NCBI GenBank assembly: GCA_900299075.1
Contig: OMIK01000019.1
Coordinates: forward strand, 1-43,440
DNA length: 43,440 bases
Origin: Chlorobi bacterium Chlorobi_1
GTDB taxonomy: Bacteria > Bacteroidota > Chlorobiia > Chlorobiales > Chlorobiaceae
Reading direction: 5' to 3'
Part shown: piece after piece, positions 1-9,749 of the stretch
Layout: the number at the start of each line of letters is the position of its first letter
Position numbering within the stretch: position 1 is the stretch's first letter
The notes under the pieces: generated by a model
The model's input: the letters and a program-made list of their open reading frames with translations, nothing else
Database searches by the model: none
Told to the model about the DNA's origin: nothing
Translations under genes and position numbers: made by a program

Positions 1-612
1 ATGCTCTTCGGCAGCGGCGGGCGCCTCAAGAAGGACCTCGCCGCGGAGGCCTCCGCCATCCTCGCCTTCAGCGCCGTCCAGAACAACGACAAGGTCGGCC
101 TGCTCATCTTCAGCGACCGTGTCGAAACCTACATCCCGCCGCGCAAGGGGCGCGCCCACGCGCTCGCCATCCTGCGGGCGATCTACTCCGTCGACAACAC
201 GGGGCGGAAGACCGACATCGACGCGGCCCTCGGCTTCATTCGCCGCACCCAGAAGCGCAAGGCGATCATCTTCCTGATGAGCGACCTGGTCGGCGCCGGG
301 TATGAAAAGGGGATGAAGCTGCTCAACACGAGGCACGACTTCGTGGTGATCCACCTGGGTGACCGCCTCGACATGGAGCTGCCCCGCTCCTGCCTGCTCG
401 ACCTCGTCGACCCGGAGAGCGGGGAGCGGCTGACGATCGACGCCCGCAGCGTCGCGGCGCTCGCCCGCTACTCGGAGGTCTCCAGGCGCGATCGCGAAGA
501 CCTGGGCCGCCAGCTCCGCCGCATGAAGGTCGATACCGTGTTCCTCGAAACCGGCCGCTCGATCATCGGCGGCCTGAACGCCTTCTTCAGGAACCGTGAG
601 CGCAAGGTGTAG
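1..612 (+). CDS. DUF58 domain protein, 5' end cut off by the window
   Basis: The visible 203 residues are the C-terminal part of a DUF58 protein, a VWA-like family usually encoded next to a MoxR AAA ATPase and Bat proteins. The first codon (ATG) probably is not the start: DUF58 proteins are about 290 residues long, and the first residues read like the segment just after a D-x-S-x-S metal-site motif. The reading frame is open to the window edge. Seen: hydrophobic strands around residues 48-57 and 84-100, and a conserved-looking segment ending in DTVFLETGRS near residue 180. The stop overlaps the GTG start of the next gene by 17 bases, so translation is probably coupled. The exact role of the family is not established; a cytoplasmic partner of MoxR and the VWA proteins downstream is inferred from context. 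Confidence 0.88.
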   Translation: MLFGSGGRLKKDLAAEASAILAFSAVQNNDKVGLLIFSDRVETYIPPRKGRAHALAILRAIYSVDNTGRKTDIDAALGFIRRTQKRKAIIFLMSDLVGAGYEKGMKLLNTRHDFVVIHLGDRLDMELPRSCLLDLVDPESGERLTIDARSVAALARYSEVSRRDREDLGRQLRRMKVDTVFLETGRSIIGGLNAFFRNRERKV

Positions 613-1594
613 ACGGCTGGCTGCCGTCGCGCTGGGCGCGGCAGCCCTCGGTTTCGCCGCCCCCTCCACGGGTACGGCCGGGCCGCTCGCCGCCTCGGAC
701 GTCACCGTGAAGGCGGTGCCCGACAGCCTCTATGCCGGCGAACGGATCAGCTACCTCGTCACGGTGCATCACGACGGCCGCAGGAGCGTCTCCGTGCAGG
801 AGCTCCAGGCCGGTAGCTCCTCGGCTTTCGAGGTCGCCGGCCGCACCGAATCCTCCCGGCGCCTGCCCGACGGGAGCATGGAGCTCAGGGTGGCGTTCGA
901 CCTGGCCGTGTTCGGCGCCGGGCCGCAGCGCCTCCCCGGCTTCACGGTCGCCGAACGCCGCGATGCCCGCACGAAGGAGTCGCGCTTCGCCTTCCGCCCG
1001 GCCTCCTCGGTGGTCGTGCTGCCCGCGACCGACTCGACCGTGACGAAATTGCGCCCCTCGGCGCCCCCCTTCGGCCCGGGGCTGCTGCCCTGGCTGGTGA
1101 TCGCCCCGGTGGCGGGTGTCGGGCTGCTGCTCGCCGTGGCCCTGTTCTACCTCGTCAGGCTCACGCTCCTGAAGAACAGCGCGGGAGGCCTCATCAACCC
1201 GTCGAGGTTCGCCCGGCAGAAGCTCAGGTCCCTCGACCGCCAGCTCTCCAAAGGGCTCGCCCCGGTCGATGGGTACGAGGCGCTTACCAATATCCTTCGG
1301 CAGTACCTGCAGTACAAGTACCGGTTCCGCGCCATGGAGCAGGTGACCCAGGAGATAGCCGACGAGCTCGAGGAGCGCGGGGTTCCCGCAAGGGAGGCCC
1401 TGCTGAAGCTCCTGCTTCGGGCCGACCTCATCAAGTTCGCCGACGGACGTCCCGACATCGACGAGTGCCGGAGCTCGCTGAAGATCGCCACCGCCTTCAT
1501 CACCGGCACCCCGGAACAGCTCGAGGCGCTTGCCCAGCAGGCGGCCGTGGAGCAGCCGCTGGCAGGTGAACCCGAATCCGGAAAGAGGGAGTGA
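596..1594 (+). CDS. BatD-like membrane protein
   Basis: 332 residues with a GTG start inside the end of the DUF58 gene. Residues 1-28 look like a signal peptide (Arg-rich start, then an Ala/Leu/Gly core). An extracytoplasmic beta-rich domain follows (about 35-145), beginning with a DVTVKAVPDSLYAGE-type strand as in BatD proteins. A strong transmembrane helix lies at about 163-188, and a charged, helical cytoplasmic tail of about 140 residues follows. This architecture and its place between a DUF58 gene and two VWA genes match the BatD/DUF4381-like member of Bat operons. Family assignment rests on layout more than on a catalytic motif, so no gene symbol is given. The stop lies 5 bases before the preferred start of batA. 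Confidence 0.7.
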   Translation: MSARCRRLAAVALGAAALGFAAPSTGTAGPLAASDVTVKAVPDSLYAGERISYLVTVHHDGRRSVSVQELQAGSSSAFEVAGRTESSRRLPDGSMELRVAFDLAVFGAGPQRLPGFTVAERRDARTKESRFAFRPASSVVVLPATDSTVTKLRPSAPPFGPGLLPWLVIAPVAGVGLLLAVALFYLVRLTLLKNSAGGLINPSRFARQKLRSLDRQLSKGLAPVDGYEALTNILRQYLQYKYRFRAMEQVTQEIADELEERGVPAREALLKLLLRADLIKFADGRPDIDECRSSLKIATAFITGTPEQLEALAQQAAVEQPLAGEPESGKRE

Positions 1595-1599
1595 GCCGT

Positions 1600-2604
1600 A
1601 TGGAACGAGTTGCGGAGATCCTTGCCTGGCTGCGTTTCAGCGACCCCTTGTGGCTCCTGCTGCTGCCCGTCGTGGGCGGTTACGCCCTCTCCCGGTGGCT
1701 GGCCGGCCGACGGCACAGGCCAGGCGTGCTCTTCCCGGGGGTGGCCCGCCTGCGCAGGGAGAAGCTTGCCGTCAACCCGGTCGCCGGAGCCCTGCCCGCA
1801 ACGCTCCGCTGGCTCGCCTTTACGGCAGGTGTGCTCGCTCTTGCCGGGCCCCGGGCGCCAATTCCCGCCTCCGATCTCGCCTCGAACGGCATCGACCTCA
1901 TGCTTGCCCTGGATGTTTCGGAATCGATGCGGCAACGCGACTTCGACGGGAAAAGCCGTTTCGATGCGGCCAGGGAGGCCGCGCGGGAGTTCATCGACAG
2001 CCGCCCGGCGGACCGCATGGGCCTCCTCATATTCAGCGGCGGAAGCTTCACGAGCTGCCCGCTCACGCTCGACCACGACCTGCTCGGCCGGCTCGTCGAT
2101 ACCATCGAGCCGGGGGTGATCCGCGAGCCGGGCACGGCGATGGGCATGGCGGTGCTGACGGCCGTCAACCGCCTCAAGGCCTCCGAATCCGGCGAGAAGG
2201 TGCTGGTGCTCCTGACCGACGGAGAGAACAATTCCGGCGAGGTGGCTCCGGGAACGGCCGCAAGGCTGGCGGCGCAAAGCGGGATCCGGATCTACACCGT
2301 CTTTGCCGGCAAGGGCTCCTCAGCGCTTCCGGCCGGTGCTGCCGAGACGGCGCCCGCCGTGCGGCCGGGGCGAGCCGATCTTGCCGAGATGGCCAGGGTC
2401 AGCGGCGGCCGCTCCTTCAGCGCCGGCGACCCTGACGGGCTCGGCCGGACTTTCCGCGACATCGACCGCCTCGAAAAGCACCGCCTGCTGGGCAGGCGCC
2501 AGGGGCGGAGCGCCGAGCTCTACCCATGGCTGCTGCTCGCCGCCGGCCTGCTGCTCGCCGCCGAAACAGCCCTCTCCTCGACACGCCTCATGAGGATACC
2601 CTGA
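1600..2604 (+). CDS. batA: BatA-type membrane-anchored VWA protein
   Basis: 334 residues. Two transmembrane segments lie near the N-terminus (about 16-32 and 69-84). A VWA domain follows with a complete metal-ion site: D105-V-S107-E-S109, a threonine in EPGTAMG and an aspartate in LLTDGENN. A C-terminal hydrophobic helix precedes the stop. This is the layout of Bacteroides aerotolerance-type BatA, in which the VWA domain sits in the periplasm between membrane anchors. The ATG at 1600 is preferred over the GTG at 1591 because the AGAGGGAG ribosome-binding site at 1584-1591 is correctly spaced only for the ATG. The next gene starts 2 bases after the stop. A role in envelope maintenance or metal-dependent protein assembly is inferred from the family. 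Confidence 0.85.
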   Translation: MERVAEILAWLRFSDPLWLLLLPVVGGYALSRWLAGRRHRPGVLFPGVARLRREKLAVNPVAGALPATLRWLAFTAGVLALAGPRAPIPASDLASNGIDLMLALDVSESMRQRDFDGKSRFDAAREAAREFIDSRPADRMGLLIFSGGSFTSCPLTLDHDLLGRLVDTIEPGVIREPGTAMGMAVLTAVNRLKASESGEKVLVLLTDGENNSGEVAPGTAARLAAQSGIRIYTVFAGKGSSALPAGAAETAPAVRPGRADLAEMARVSGGRSFSAGDPDGLGRTFRDIDRLEKHRLLGRRQGRSAELYPWLLLAAGLLLAAETALSSTRLMRIP

Positions 2605-2606
2605 CC

Positions 2607-3623
2607 ATGAACTTCTCACGGCCCGAATACCTCGCCTGGCTCTGGCTCGTTCCTCCGGCCTTCCTGATGGCGGCCTACGCCTCCCGGCGCAAGCTCCGGA
2701 TCTACCGGCGCGTCGCCGGGTCGGGCGCCGTGCCGCAGCCCCGCTTCTTCAGGCTCTTCATGCGCCGGGCGCTCCTCTGCGCCGCCATGGCCCTCTTTTT
2801 CCTGGCGATGGCCGGCCCCGAGATGACCAGCGGCCTGAAGCCCGTGCGGCGGCAGGGCTCCGACCTGGTCTTCCTGCTCGACGTCTCGCGCAGCATGCTT
2901 GCCCGCGATATCGCCCCCGACCGGCTCTCGAGGGCCAAGTCCGAGATCCTCCAGGTCAGTCGCAGCTTCGGGGAGGGGCGGCGTGCGCTGGTGCTGTTCG
3001 CCGCCAACCCGGTCGTCCAGTGCCCGATGACCTCCGACCAGGAGCTTTTCGAAACCCTGCTGGCCATCGCCTCCCCCGACCAGGTCGATGCACAGGGCAC
3101 CGTCTACCGGAGGGCGTTCGACGCGGCGCTCAACATTGCCGGAGCCGCGCAGCGGGAGGGCGGCGCACCGACGGTGCTGGTGCTTGCCGGCGACGGTGAG
3201 GACCACGCCCAGGAGTTCGAGCGGCCGGCATCCGAGATACGGCGTCGCCGCATCCGCCTCTATGCGATCGGGGTGGGCGGCGGTGCGGCCGTGCCCATCC
3301 CCGTGGCGGTGTCGGCCACGGCCCCCTCTGGGCTGCTGCGCGATGCCGACGGGGAGGTGGTGCTGTCGCGGTTCCGCCCCGAAGTGTTCCAGGAGATCGC
3401 CCGCGCCGCTGGAGGCCGCTATTTCCACAGCCTCCCGGAGGGCCCGGTGGCTCCCAGGGTTTCGGCGGAGATCGCCAGGGAGGAGGCCGCATCCCGCTGG
3501 GTCATGGTCCCGGCGAACCGCCGCCCGATCCACCAGCCGATCATCGCTGCGGCCCTCCTCGCCCTCGCCGCCGCCCTGCTTTCCGGTGATGCCCCGAGTC
3601 GTGCAGGACGGGGGGCGGGCTAA
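2607..3623 (+). CDS. batB: BatB-type membrane-anchored VWA protein
   Basis: 338 residues, paralogous in layout to the gene before it. N-terminal hydrophobic segments are at about 9-25 and 53-70. The VWA domain has the metal site D92-V-S94-R-S96, a threonine in AQGTVYRRAF and an aspartate in LAGDGEDH. A last hydrophobic helix lies at about 312-328. The reading frame is open upstream to 2526, but the ATG at 2607 starts the hydrophobic anchor right after the batA stop and fits the family. In many Bat operons batC and other TPR-containing genes follow; here the operon ends and a promoter candidate comes next. BatA and BatB are thought to form a membrane complex (family knowledge; partners here inferred). 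Confidence 0.83.
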   Translation: MNFSRPEYLAWLWLVPPAFLMAAYASRRKLRIYRRVAGSGAVPQPRFFRLFMRRALLCAAMALFFLAMAGPEMTSGLKPVRRQGSDLVFLLDVSRSMLARDIAPDRLSRAKSEILQVSRSFGEGRRALVLFAANPVVQCPMTSDQELFETLLAIASPDQVDAQGTVYRRAFDAALNIAGAAQREGGAPTVLVLAGDGEDHAQEFERPASEIRRRRIRLYAIGVGGGAAVPIPVAVSATAPSGLLRDADGEVVLSRFRPEVFQEIARAAGGRYFHSLPEGPVAPRVSAEIAREEAASRWVMVPANRRPIHQPIIAAALLALAAALLSGDAPSRAGRGAG

Positions 3624-3638
3624 GGCCGCTCCGGTGGC

Positions 3639-3666
3639 TTGCGGTTTCCTGCCAAGGCATTATATT
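3639..3666 (+). promoter_or_regulatory. Candidate sigma70-type promoter for the 95-residue gene
   Basis: TTGCGG at 3639-3644 and TATATT at 3661-3666 are separated by 16 bases. The -10 box matches the consensus at 5 of 6 positions and the -35 box at 3 of 6. It lies in the first short AT-richer stretch after the bat operon, about 65 bases before the ATG at 3731. Confidence 0.4.
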
Positions 3667-3730
3667 TTCCTTACGGCGGCCGAAGGCGACACCGCCCCTT
3701 TCATCACCACCAGAAGCAAAACGGAGCGTT

Positions 3731-4018
3731 ATGGAGAATCAAGAAACTGGGCAGAGGATCCTCGACCCCATCGAACGCGCGAAGCTCGGCCTCAAGGTCT
3801 TCAACCTTCCCATCCAGGAAGCCGAGGAGGTCATCGACGACTACGTCGAGGGCAAGAACTACGACCAGGCGAGCATCGACTACTTCAAGGAGCAGGTCGC
3901 CACGCAGCAGCATATCAAGGAGAAGGGGGCCGAGCTCCTCGTGACCGCCGGACAGATCCTGCGGCTCGTTACCACCTCCTTTATCGAGAACCTCCCCAAA
4001 CAGCCCGCCGAGCGCTGA
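3731..4018 (+). CDS. Conserved-looking small protein of unknown function
   Basis: 95 residues, acidic, soluble, no signal peptide, no cysteine. Predicted mostly helical from its spacing of hydrophobic and charged residues: RAKLGLKVFNLP, EAEEVIDDYVEG, QASIDYFKEQV and a last helix ending in TSFIENLP. I do not recognise a family with certainty. Codon use matches the neighbouring genes. It stands as a single-gene unit: a promoter candidate lies upstream and a clear hairpin terminator starts 33 bases after the stop, which supports it as a real, independently expressed gene. The start has no strong Shine-Dalgarno sequence (a GGAG lies at 3722-3725, very close to the ATG). Confidence 0.7.
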   Translation: MENQETGQRILDPIERAKLGLKVFNLPIQEAEEVIDDYVEGKNYDQASIDYFKEQVATQQHIKEKGAELLVTAGQILRLVTTSFIENLPKQPAER

Positions 4019-4050
4019 TCCGGGCCGGTCGCCGCTCCATTTTCCTGTCG

Positions 4051-4083
4051 CCACCCGGCCATGAGCCGGGTGGTGATGTTTTT
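4051..4083 (+). terminator. Rho-independent terminator
   Basis: A perfect 9-bp stem (CCACCCGGC at 4051-4059 with GCCGGGTGG at 4065-4073), a 5-base loop and a T-rich run ending at 4083. It follows the 95-residue gene and precedes clpB. Confidence 0.8.
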
Positions 4084-4186
4084 GCCCTTTTCATGGTTAT
4101 GAATCAAGACGACCGGGACAGCGGGCGGGGCTCCATGCGCCTGTTGTCCGGAACCCTGATGAAACCCGACAAGACCTGAACGAACC

Positions 4187-5512
4187 ATGCATTTCGACCC
4201 GAACAAGTTCACCGTCAAGGCCCAGGAGGCGCTCCAGGCGGCCTCCATGATGGCCGGCAGCCGCCAGCACCAGCAGATCGAGCCCGAGCATCTCCTGAGC
4301 GCCATGCTCGGCGACAACGACAATATCGCCTGCCAGATCGCGCGGAAGCTCGAAGCACCGGTCGACACCCTGCTCTCGGTGCTCGACCGCGAGCTCGACC
4401 GGATCCCCAAGGTGACGGGAGCCTCGGCCACCGGCCAGTACCTCTCGGGCGACCTCGGCAAGGTATTCGATACCGCGCTGAAGGAGGCCGAGCAGCTCAA
4501 GGACGAGTACATCAGCTCCGAGCATCTCTTCATCGCCATGAGCGAAGCCGGGGTGAAGGTGTCGAAGATCCTGAGGGATGCAGGCGTCGACCGCAACGCC
4601 ATCCTCAAGGTGCTCGCCTCGTTCCGCGGGTCGCAGCGGGTGACCAGCCAGACCGCGGAGGAGACCTACCAGTCGCTCAAGAAGTATTCGAGGAACCTCA
4701 ACGACCTGGTGCAGAAGGGCAAGCTCGATCCGGTGATCGGCCGCGACGACGAGATACGCCGCGTGCTCCAGATCCTCAGCCGCCGAACCAAGAACAACCC
4801 GGTGCTCATCGGTGAGCCGGGCGTCGGCAAGACCGCCATCGTCGAGGGGATCGCCCAGCGCATTGTCGCCGGCGACGTGCCGGAGAACCTCAAGTCGAAG
4901 CAGGTCGCCGCGCTCGACATCGCGGCGCTGGTGGCCGGCACCAAGTTCAGGGGCGAGTTCGAGGAGCGGCTGAAGGCGGTGGTCAAGGAGGTGCAGGCCT
5001 CCGACGGCGAGGTGGTCCTCTTCATCGACGAGCTGCACCTGCTGGTTGGCGCCGGGGCGGCCGAAGGCTCCATGGACGCCGCCAACATCCTCAAGCCGGC
5101 GCTCGCAAGGGGTGAGCTGCGCTGCATCGGCGCCACCACCCTCGACGAGTACCGCAAGCACATCGAGAAGGATGCCGCCCTCGAGCGGCGCTTCCAGACC
5201 GTCGTGGTCGACCAGCCGAGTGTCGAGGATACCGTCTCGATCCTGCGCGGCCTCAAGGAGAAGTACGAGATCCACCACGGTGTCCGGATCAAGGATGCCG
5301 CGCTGGTCGCGGCCGCAGAGCTCTCGAACCGCTACATCTCGGACCGTTTCCTGCCCGACAAGGCGATCGACCTCATCGACGAGGCATCCTCCCGCCTGCG
5401 GCTCGAGATCGACAGCGAGCCCGAGGAGCTCGACCGCATCAACCGCGAACTCCGCCGCCTCGAGATCGAGCGTGAAGCCCTCAAGCGAGAGCTCGAGCCC
5501 GGCCGGGGCTGA
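4187..5512 (+). CDS. clpB: ClpB chaperone, N-terminal half only (N domain plus first AAA+ domain)
   Basis: 441 residues, against about 860 for a full ClpB disaggregase. Residues 1-148 form the Clp N domain (double Clp_N repeat). Residues 160-400 form the first AAA+ domain: Walker A GEPGVGKT at 209-216, Walker [10 protein letters not shown] at 276-284, GATT at 315-318, and arginine-finger residues R334-R335. Residues 405-440 are the first turns of the coiled-coil middle domain, where the protein stops. The second AAA+ domain is absent, and no trace of it follows in any frame before the next gene. The end looks natural because a terminator starts 30 bases later. From memory, green sulfur bacterial genomes list ClpB as two half-length proteins, so the partner is expected elsewhere. 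ClpB resolves protein aggregates with DnaK in the cytoplasm. No CIRCE element is visible upstream. Confidence 0.9.
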   Translation: MHFDPNKFTVKAQEALQAASMMAGSRQHQQIEPEHLLSAMLGDNDNIACQIARKLEAPVDTLLSVLDRELDRIPKVTGASATGQYLSGDLGKVFDTALKEAEQLKDEYISSEHLFIAMSEAGVKVSKILRDAGVDRNAILKVLASFRGSQRVTSQTAEETYQSLKKYSRNLNDLVQKGKLDPVIGRDDEIRRVLQILSRRTKNNPVLIGEPGVGKTAIVEGIAQRIVAGDVPENLKSKQVAALDIAALVAGTKFRGEFEERLKAVVKEVQASDGEVVLFIDELHLLVGAGAAEGSMDAANILKPALARGELRCIGATTLDEYRKHIEKDAALERRFQTVVVDQPSVEDTVSILRGLKEKYEIHHGVRIKDAALVAAAELSNRYISDRFLPDKAIDLIDEASSRLRLEIDSEPEELDRINRELRRLEIEREALKRELEPGRG

Positions 5513-5541
5513 GGCATCCCGCTTTCCGGCACGGCTACGGT

Positions 5542-5583
5542 CAGGCCGCTCCGGGGATGATACGGGGCGGCCTGTTGCGTTTT
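5542..5583 (+). terminator. Rho-independent terminator after the clpB half gene
   Basis: A 12-bp stem with one G-T pair (CAGGCCGCTCCG at 5542-5553 with CGGGGCGGCCTG at 5563-5574), a 9-base loop, then TTGCGTTTT. It begins 30 bases after the clpB stop, so the truncated reading frame ends as a normal transcription unit. Confidence 0.7.
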
Positions 5584-5720
5584 GCCGCAGCGGCAGCCCG
5601 TCCGGGGCGCAGGATCGACAGCCGCCCGGCGTCGAAACAGTGGTGAGCCGATGCGGAACCGCCTCCCGGAGGCCAAGGGTTTTCAATCCGGAAAATCGTA
5701 CATTGCAGGTTGTCGCCGCA

Positions 5721-5748
5721 TTGTAACTTATCTCCGGTTTGTTATTAT
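5721..5748 (+). promoter_or_regulatory. Candidate sigma70-type promoter of the SYLF gene
   Basis: TTGTAA (5721-5726), a 16-base spacer, and TATTAT (5743-5748, 5 of 6 to consensus). It sits in a local AT-rich patch. A start of transcription near 5755 would give a leader of about 20 bases before the ATG at 5774. Confidence 0.45.
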
Positions 5749-5773
5749 TACGTCCAACAAAAACGTGCGTGCC

Positions 5774-6325
5774 ATGATGAAGACCATGAGACTCAGCAGG
5801 ATTTTCCTGATTGCGCTCGCCGCAGTCACCATGATGTTCGGTACCGCGCAGGCAGGCTGGGACCCTGCCGACGAGCAGCGGGCCGGTGCAGCCATCGAGA
5901 AGTTCAAGAAAAAGGATCCTTCGCTGGAGCGTTTCTTCTCAAAGGCTTACGGCTACGTCATCTTCCCTGAGGTGTTCAAGGGCGGATTCATGCTCATCGG
6001 GGGAGGCCGCGGCGCCGGCTATGTCTACGAGAACGGCACGATCGTCGGCCGCTCATCGATCACCCAGCTGAACCTGGGCCCGCAGCTCGGCGGCCAGTCT
6101 TTCGCAGAGATCATCTTCTTCAAGGGCAAGGCCGACCTCGACAACTTCAAGAGCGGCAACTTCGAGTTGAACGCACAGATCGGCGCCGTCGTCGCTACCT
6201 CCGGGATGGCGACCAACACCGATTACTCGAATGGCGTGGCCGTCTTCGTGACGCCGAACGGCGGCATCATGGCGGAGGCTTCGATCGGGGGGCAGAAGTT
6301 CAGCTATCGGCCGATCGACCAGTAA
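5774..6325 (+). CDS. Secreted SYLF (YSC84-type) lipid-binding domain protein
   Basis: 183 residues. A signal peptide covers about residues 1-27 (Met/Lys/Arg start, hydrophobic core, cleavage after AQA), so the protein is exported. The mature part is a SYLF/YSC84 domain: AYGYVIFPEVFKGGFMLIGGG, repeated glycines, then GAVVATSG and a closing beta segment with VFVTPNGGIMAEASIGGQKF. SYLF domains bind phospholipids in eukaryotic proteins; bacterial members are small secreted or lipid-associated proteins of unclear role. ATG codons at 5774, 5777 and 5786 are all possible starts and no strong ribosome-binding site separates them. The gene appears monocistronic: it has its own promoter candidate upstream and a gap of 39 bases to gatB. 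Confidence 0.88.
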   Translation: MMKTMRLSRIFLIALAAVTMMFGTAQAGWDPADEQRAGAAIEKFKKKDPSLERFFSKAYGYVIFPEVFKGGFMLIGGGRGAGYVYENGTIVGRSSITQLNLGPQLGGQSFAEIIFFKGKADLDNFKSGNFELNAQIGAVVATSGMATNTDYSNGVAVFVTPNGGIMAEASIGGQKFSYRPIDQ

Positions 6326-6364
6326 CCTGCCACCCTGTCTGTTTCACTATCGTACCCTGTAGCA

Positions 6365-7792
6365 ATGAACTATGAAATCGTCGTGGGCCTCGAGGTCCAT
6401 TGCCAGCTGAATACCGTGACCAAGGCCTTCTGCGGCTGTTCCGCGAAGTTCGGCGGGGCGGCAAACTCCAACGTCTGCCCGGTCTGCCTGGCGCTGCCCG
6501 GCGCTTTGCCGGTGCTCAACGCCCGCGTGGTCGAGGATGCCGTCAAGCTCGGCCTGGCCACCGACTGCACCATCGCCAGCCACTCGATCCTCGCGCGCAA
6601 GAACTACTTCTACCCCGACCTCCCGAAAGGCTACCAGATCTCGCAGTTCGAGGAGCCGATCTGCTCGGAGGGGATGATCCATATCGATACCGGGGAGGGG
6701 CGCAAGGAGGTCCGCCTGGTCAGGATCCATATCGAGGAGGATGCCGGCAAGTCGATCCACGACATCGGCGACGATACCTACATCGACGTGAACCGCTGCG
6801 GCGTGCCGCTGCTCGAGATCGTCAGCTACCCCGACCTGCGCACCCCGAAGGAGGCCTCGGCCTACCTGCAGAAGCTGCGCCAGATCGTCAAGTACCTCGG
6901 CGTCTCCGACGGCAATATGGAGGAGGGCAGCCTCCGCTGCGATGCCAACGTTTCGGTCCGCCCGGTCGGATCGACCGAGTACGGCACGCGTACCGAGATC
7001 AAGAACATGAACTCCTTCAAGAACGTCGAAAAGGCGATCGAGTACGAAGCGAAGCGCCACATCGAGGTGATCGAGGGGGGAGGCAAGATCGTGCAGGAGA
7101 CCCGCCTCTGGGACGCCGACAAGCTGGAGACCCGTTCGATGAGGGGCAAGGAGGCCGCGCATGACTACCGCTACTTCCCCGACCCCGACCTCGTGCCGGT
7201 GCTGGTCGACGACTCGACCCTCGAGCGCCTGAAAGGCGAGCTGCCGGAGTTCCCGGAAGACCGTTCGGCCCGTTTCGTCTCTGAGTACGGCATCCCCGCC
7301 TACGACGCCGGCGTGCTGACCGTCGAGCGCGAGCTTGCCGACTACTTCGAGGGGGTCGTGCAGGCCTCGGGCGACGCCAAGGCATCGTCGAACTGGGTCA
7401 TGGGCGAGGTGATGCGCACCCTGAAGGAGAAGTACCTCGATATCTCGGAGTTCGGCATTTCGGCCGAACGGCTCGGCGGACTGGTCAGGATGATCGGCAC
7501 CGGCACCATCAGCAACACCATCGCCAAGCAGGTGTTCGAGATCATGCAGTCGGACGAGGCGACGGCCGAGGCGGTCGTCGAGCGCGAAGGGCTCGCGCAG
7601 GTCTCCGATACCGGCGCCATCGAGGCGGCGATCCAGGAGGTGCTGGATGCGAACCCGAAGCAGCTCGAACAGTACCGTGGCGGCAAGGAGCAGCTTTTCG
7701 GCTTCTTCGTCGGCCAGTGCATGCAGAAGACGAAGGGCAAGGCGAATCCGAAGGTGGTGAACGAGATCCTCAGGAAGATGCTTGTCGGCTGA
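6365..7792 (+). CDS. gatB: Aspartyl/glutamyl-tRNA amidotransferase subunit B
   Basis: 475 residues, full length. GatB binds mischarged Glu-tRNA(Gln) or Asp-tRNA(Asn), activates the acyl group and uses ammonia delivered by GatA, with GatC completing the complex. Seen: the N-terminal GLEVHCQL motif, four zinc-type cysteines (C23, C25, C38, C41 in CGC and CPVC), the [19 protein letters not shown] segment around residues 76-95, the [14 protein letters not shown] motif, and the C-terminal GatB/YqeY helical domain (about 330-475) ending in [13 protein letters not shown]. gatA and gatC are not in this window. The gene is followed by a large palindrome and converges with xseB. Confidence 0.98.
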   Translation: MNYEIVVGLEVHCQLNTVTKAFCGCSAKFGGAANSNVCPVCLALPGALPVLNARVVEDAVKLGLATDCTIASHSILARKNYFYPDLPKGYQISQFEEPICSEGMIHIDTGEGRKEVRLVRIHIEEDAGKSIHDIGDDTYIDVNRCGVPLLEIVSYPDLRTPKEASAYLQKLRQIVKYLGVSDGNMEEGSLRCDANVSVRPVGSTEYGTRTEIKNMNSFKNVEKAIEYEAKRHIEVIEGGGKIVQETRLWDADKLETRSMRGKEAAHDYRYFPDPDLVPVLVDDSTLERLKGELPEFPEDRSARFVSEYGIPAYDAGVLTVERELADYFEGVVQASGDAKASSNWVMGEVMRTLKEKYLDISEFGISAERLGGLVRMIGTGTISNTIAKQVFEIMQSDEATAEAVVEREGLAQVSDTGAIEAAIQEVLDANPKQLEQYRGGKEQLFGFFVGQCMQKTKGKANPKVVNEILRKMLVG

Positions 7793-7825
7793 TGCCGGGA
7801 GCGCCGAAGGCGCAGCAGTGTTCCG

Positions 7826-7851
7826 CAGGGGCACGGCATGCCGTGCCCCTG
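7826..7851. terminator. Perfect 26-base palindrome between convergent gatB and xseB
   Basis: The arm CAGGGGCACGGCA is followed directly by its reverse complement, giving a possible 11-bp stem with a 4-base loop. There is no T-run on either side. A smaller hairpin (GCGCC-GAA-GGCGC, 7801-7813) stands just before it. The position between two converging stops suggests a bidirectional terminator or RNA 3'-end stabiliser; a protein-binding site cannot be excluded. Confidence 0.55.
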
Positions 7852-7863
7852 ACCGGATGATGA

Positions 7864-9258
<1,395 letters not shown>

Positions 9259-9260
9259 AG

Positions 9261-9728
9261 ATGCCGGCTGCTGAAACCCGCGTCAGGAACGCCCGCCTCG
9301 CCGATGCCTCGGCCATATCGAAGATCACCGCATCCTATGCCGAGAAGGGGATCATGCTCAAGCGCCCGGTCGAGAATATTATCGAGGATATTCGTAATTT
9401 CTTTGTAGCCGAATACAAGGGCAAGGTCATCGGCTGCTGTGCGGTCGCCTTCTACACTGAGCGCCTGGCGGAGATCCGCTCCCTTGCCGTCGTCGAGGAG
9501 TTCAGGGGGGCCCGCATCGGCAGGCTGCTTGTCGAGAAGGCGGAGTCGGTGCTCACCGAGGAGGGGGTGCGCGAGGTCTTCGTGCTGACGCTGAACCCCG
9601 GGTTCTTCGGGCGGATGGGCTACACGGAGATCGACAAGGAGTACTTTCCCCAGAAGATCTGGCGGGACTGCACCAACTGCCCCAAGCTCATGGCCTGCGA
9701 CGAGATCGCCATGGTTCGGAAACTGTAA
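9261..9728 (+). CDS. argA: Short GNAT acetyltransferase, probable N-acetylglutamate synthase
   Basis: 155 residues forming one GNAT domain: VRNARLADASAI at the start, the beta4-loop region IRSLAVVEEFRGARIGRLLV with an acetyl-CoA pyrophosphate loop of the R-G-x-x-I-G type at about 81-88, and VFVLTLNPGFFGRMGY. The C-terminal KIWRDCTNCPKLMACDEIAM motif, with three cysteines, is typical of the short ArgA class that makes N-acetylglutamate, the first step of arginine synthesis. The assignment rests on that signature; other GNAT substrates are possible. No other arginine gene is nearby. The gene follows obgE by 2 bases and precedes the HPr gene by 21. Confidence 0.8.
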   Translation: MPAAETRVRNARLADASAISKITASYAEKGIMLKRPVENIIEDIRNFFVAEYKGKVIGCCAVAFYTERLAEIRSLAVVEEFRGARIGRLLVEKAESVLTEEGVREVFVLTLNPGFFGRMGYTEIDKEYFPQKIWRDCTNCPKLMACDEIAMVRKL

Positions 9729-9749
9729 ACTTCTAAACGCATAAGGATC

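Noticed and set aside
1147-2277. Long minus-strand open frame of 376 codons over batD and batA
   Set aside because: It is the antisense shadow of two clear genes in GC-rich DNA, with low-complexity, His/Arg-rich translation and no family signal.
4097-5686. Long minus-strand open frame of 529 codons antisense to clpB
   Set aside because: Its translation has the repetitive Leu/Asp/Glu/His composition of an antisense reading of a GC-rich gene; ClpB motifs are on the plus strand.
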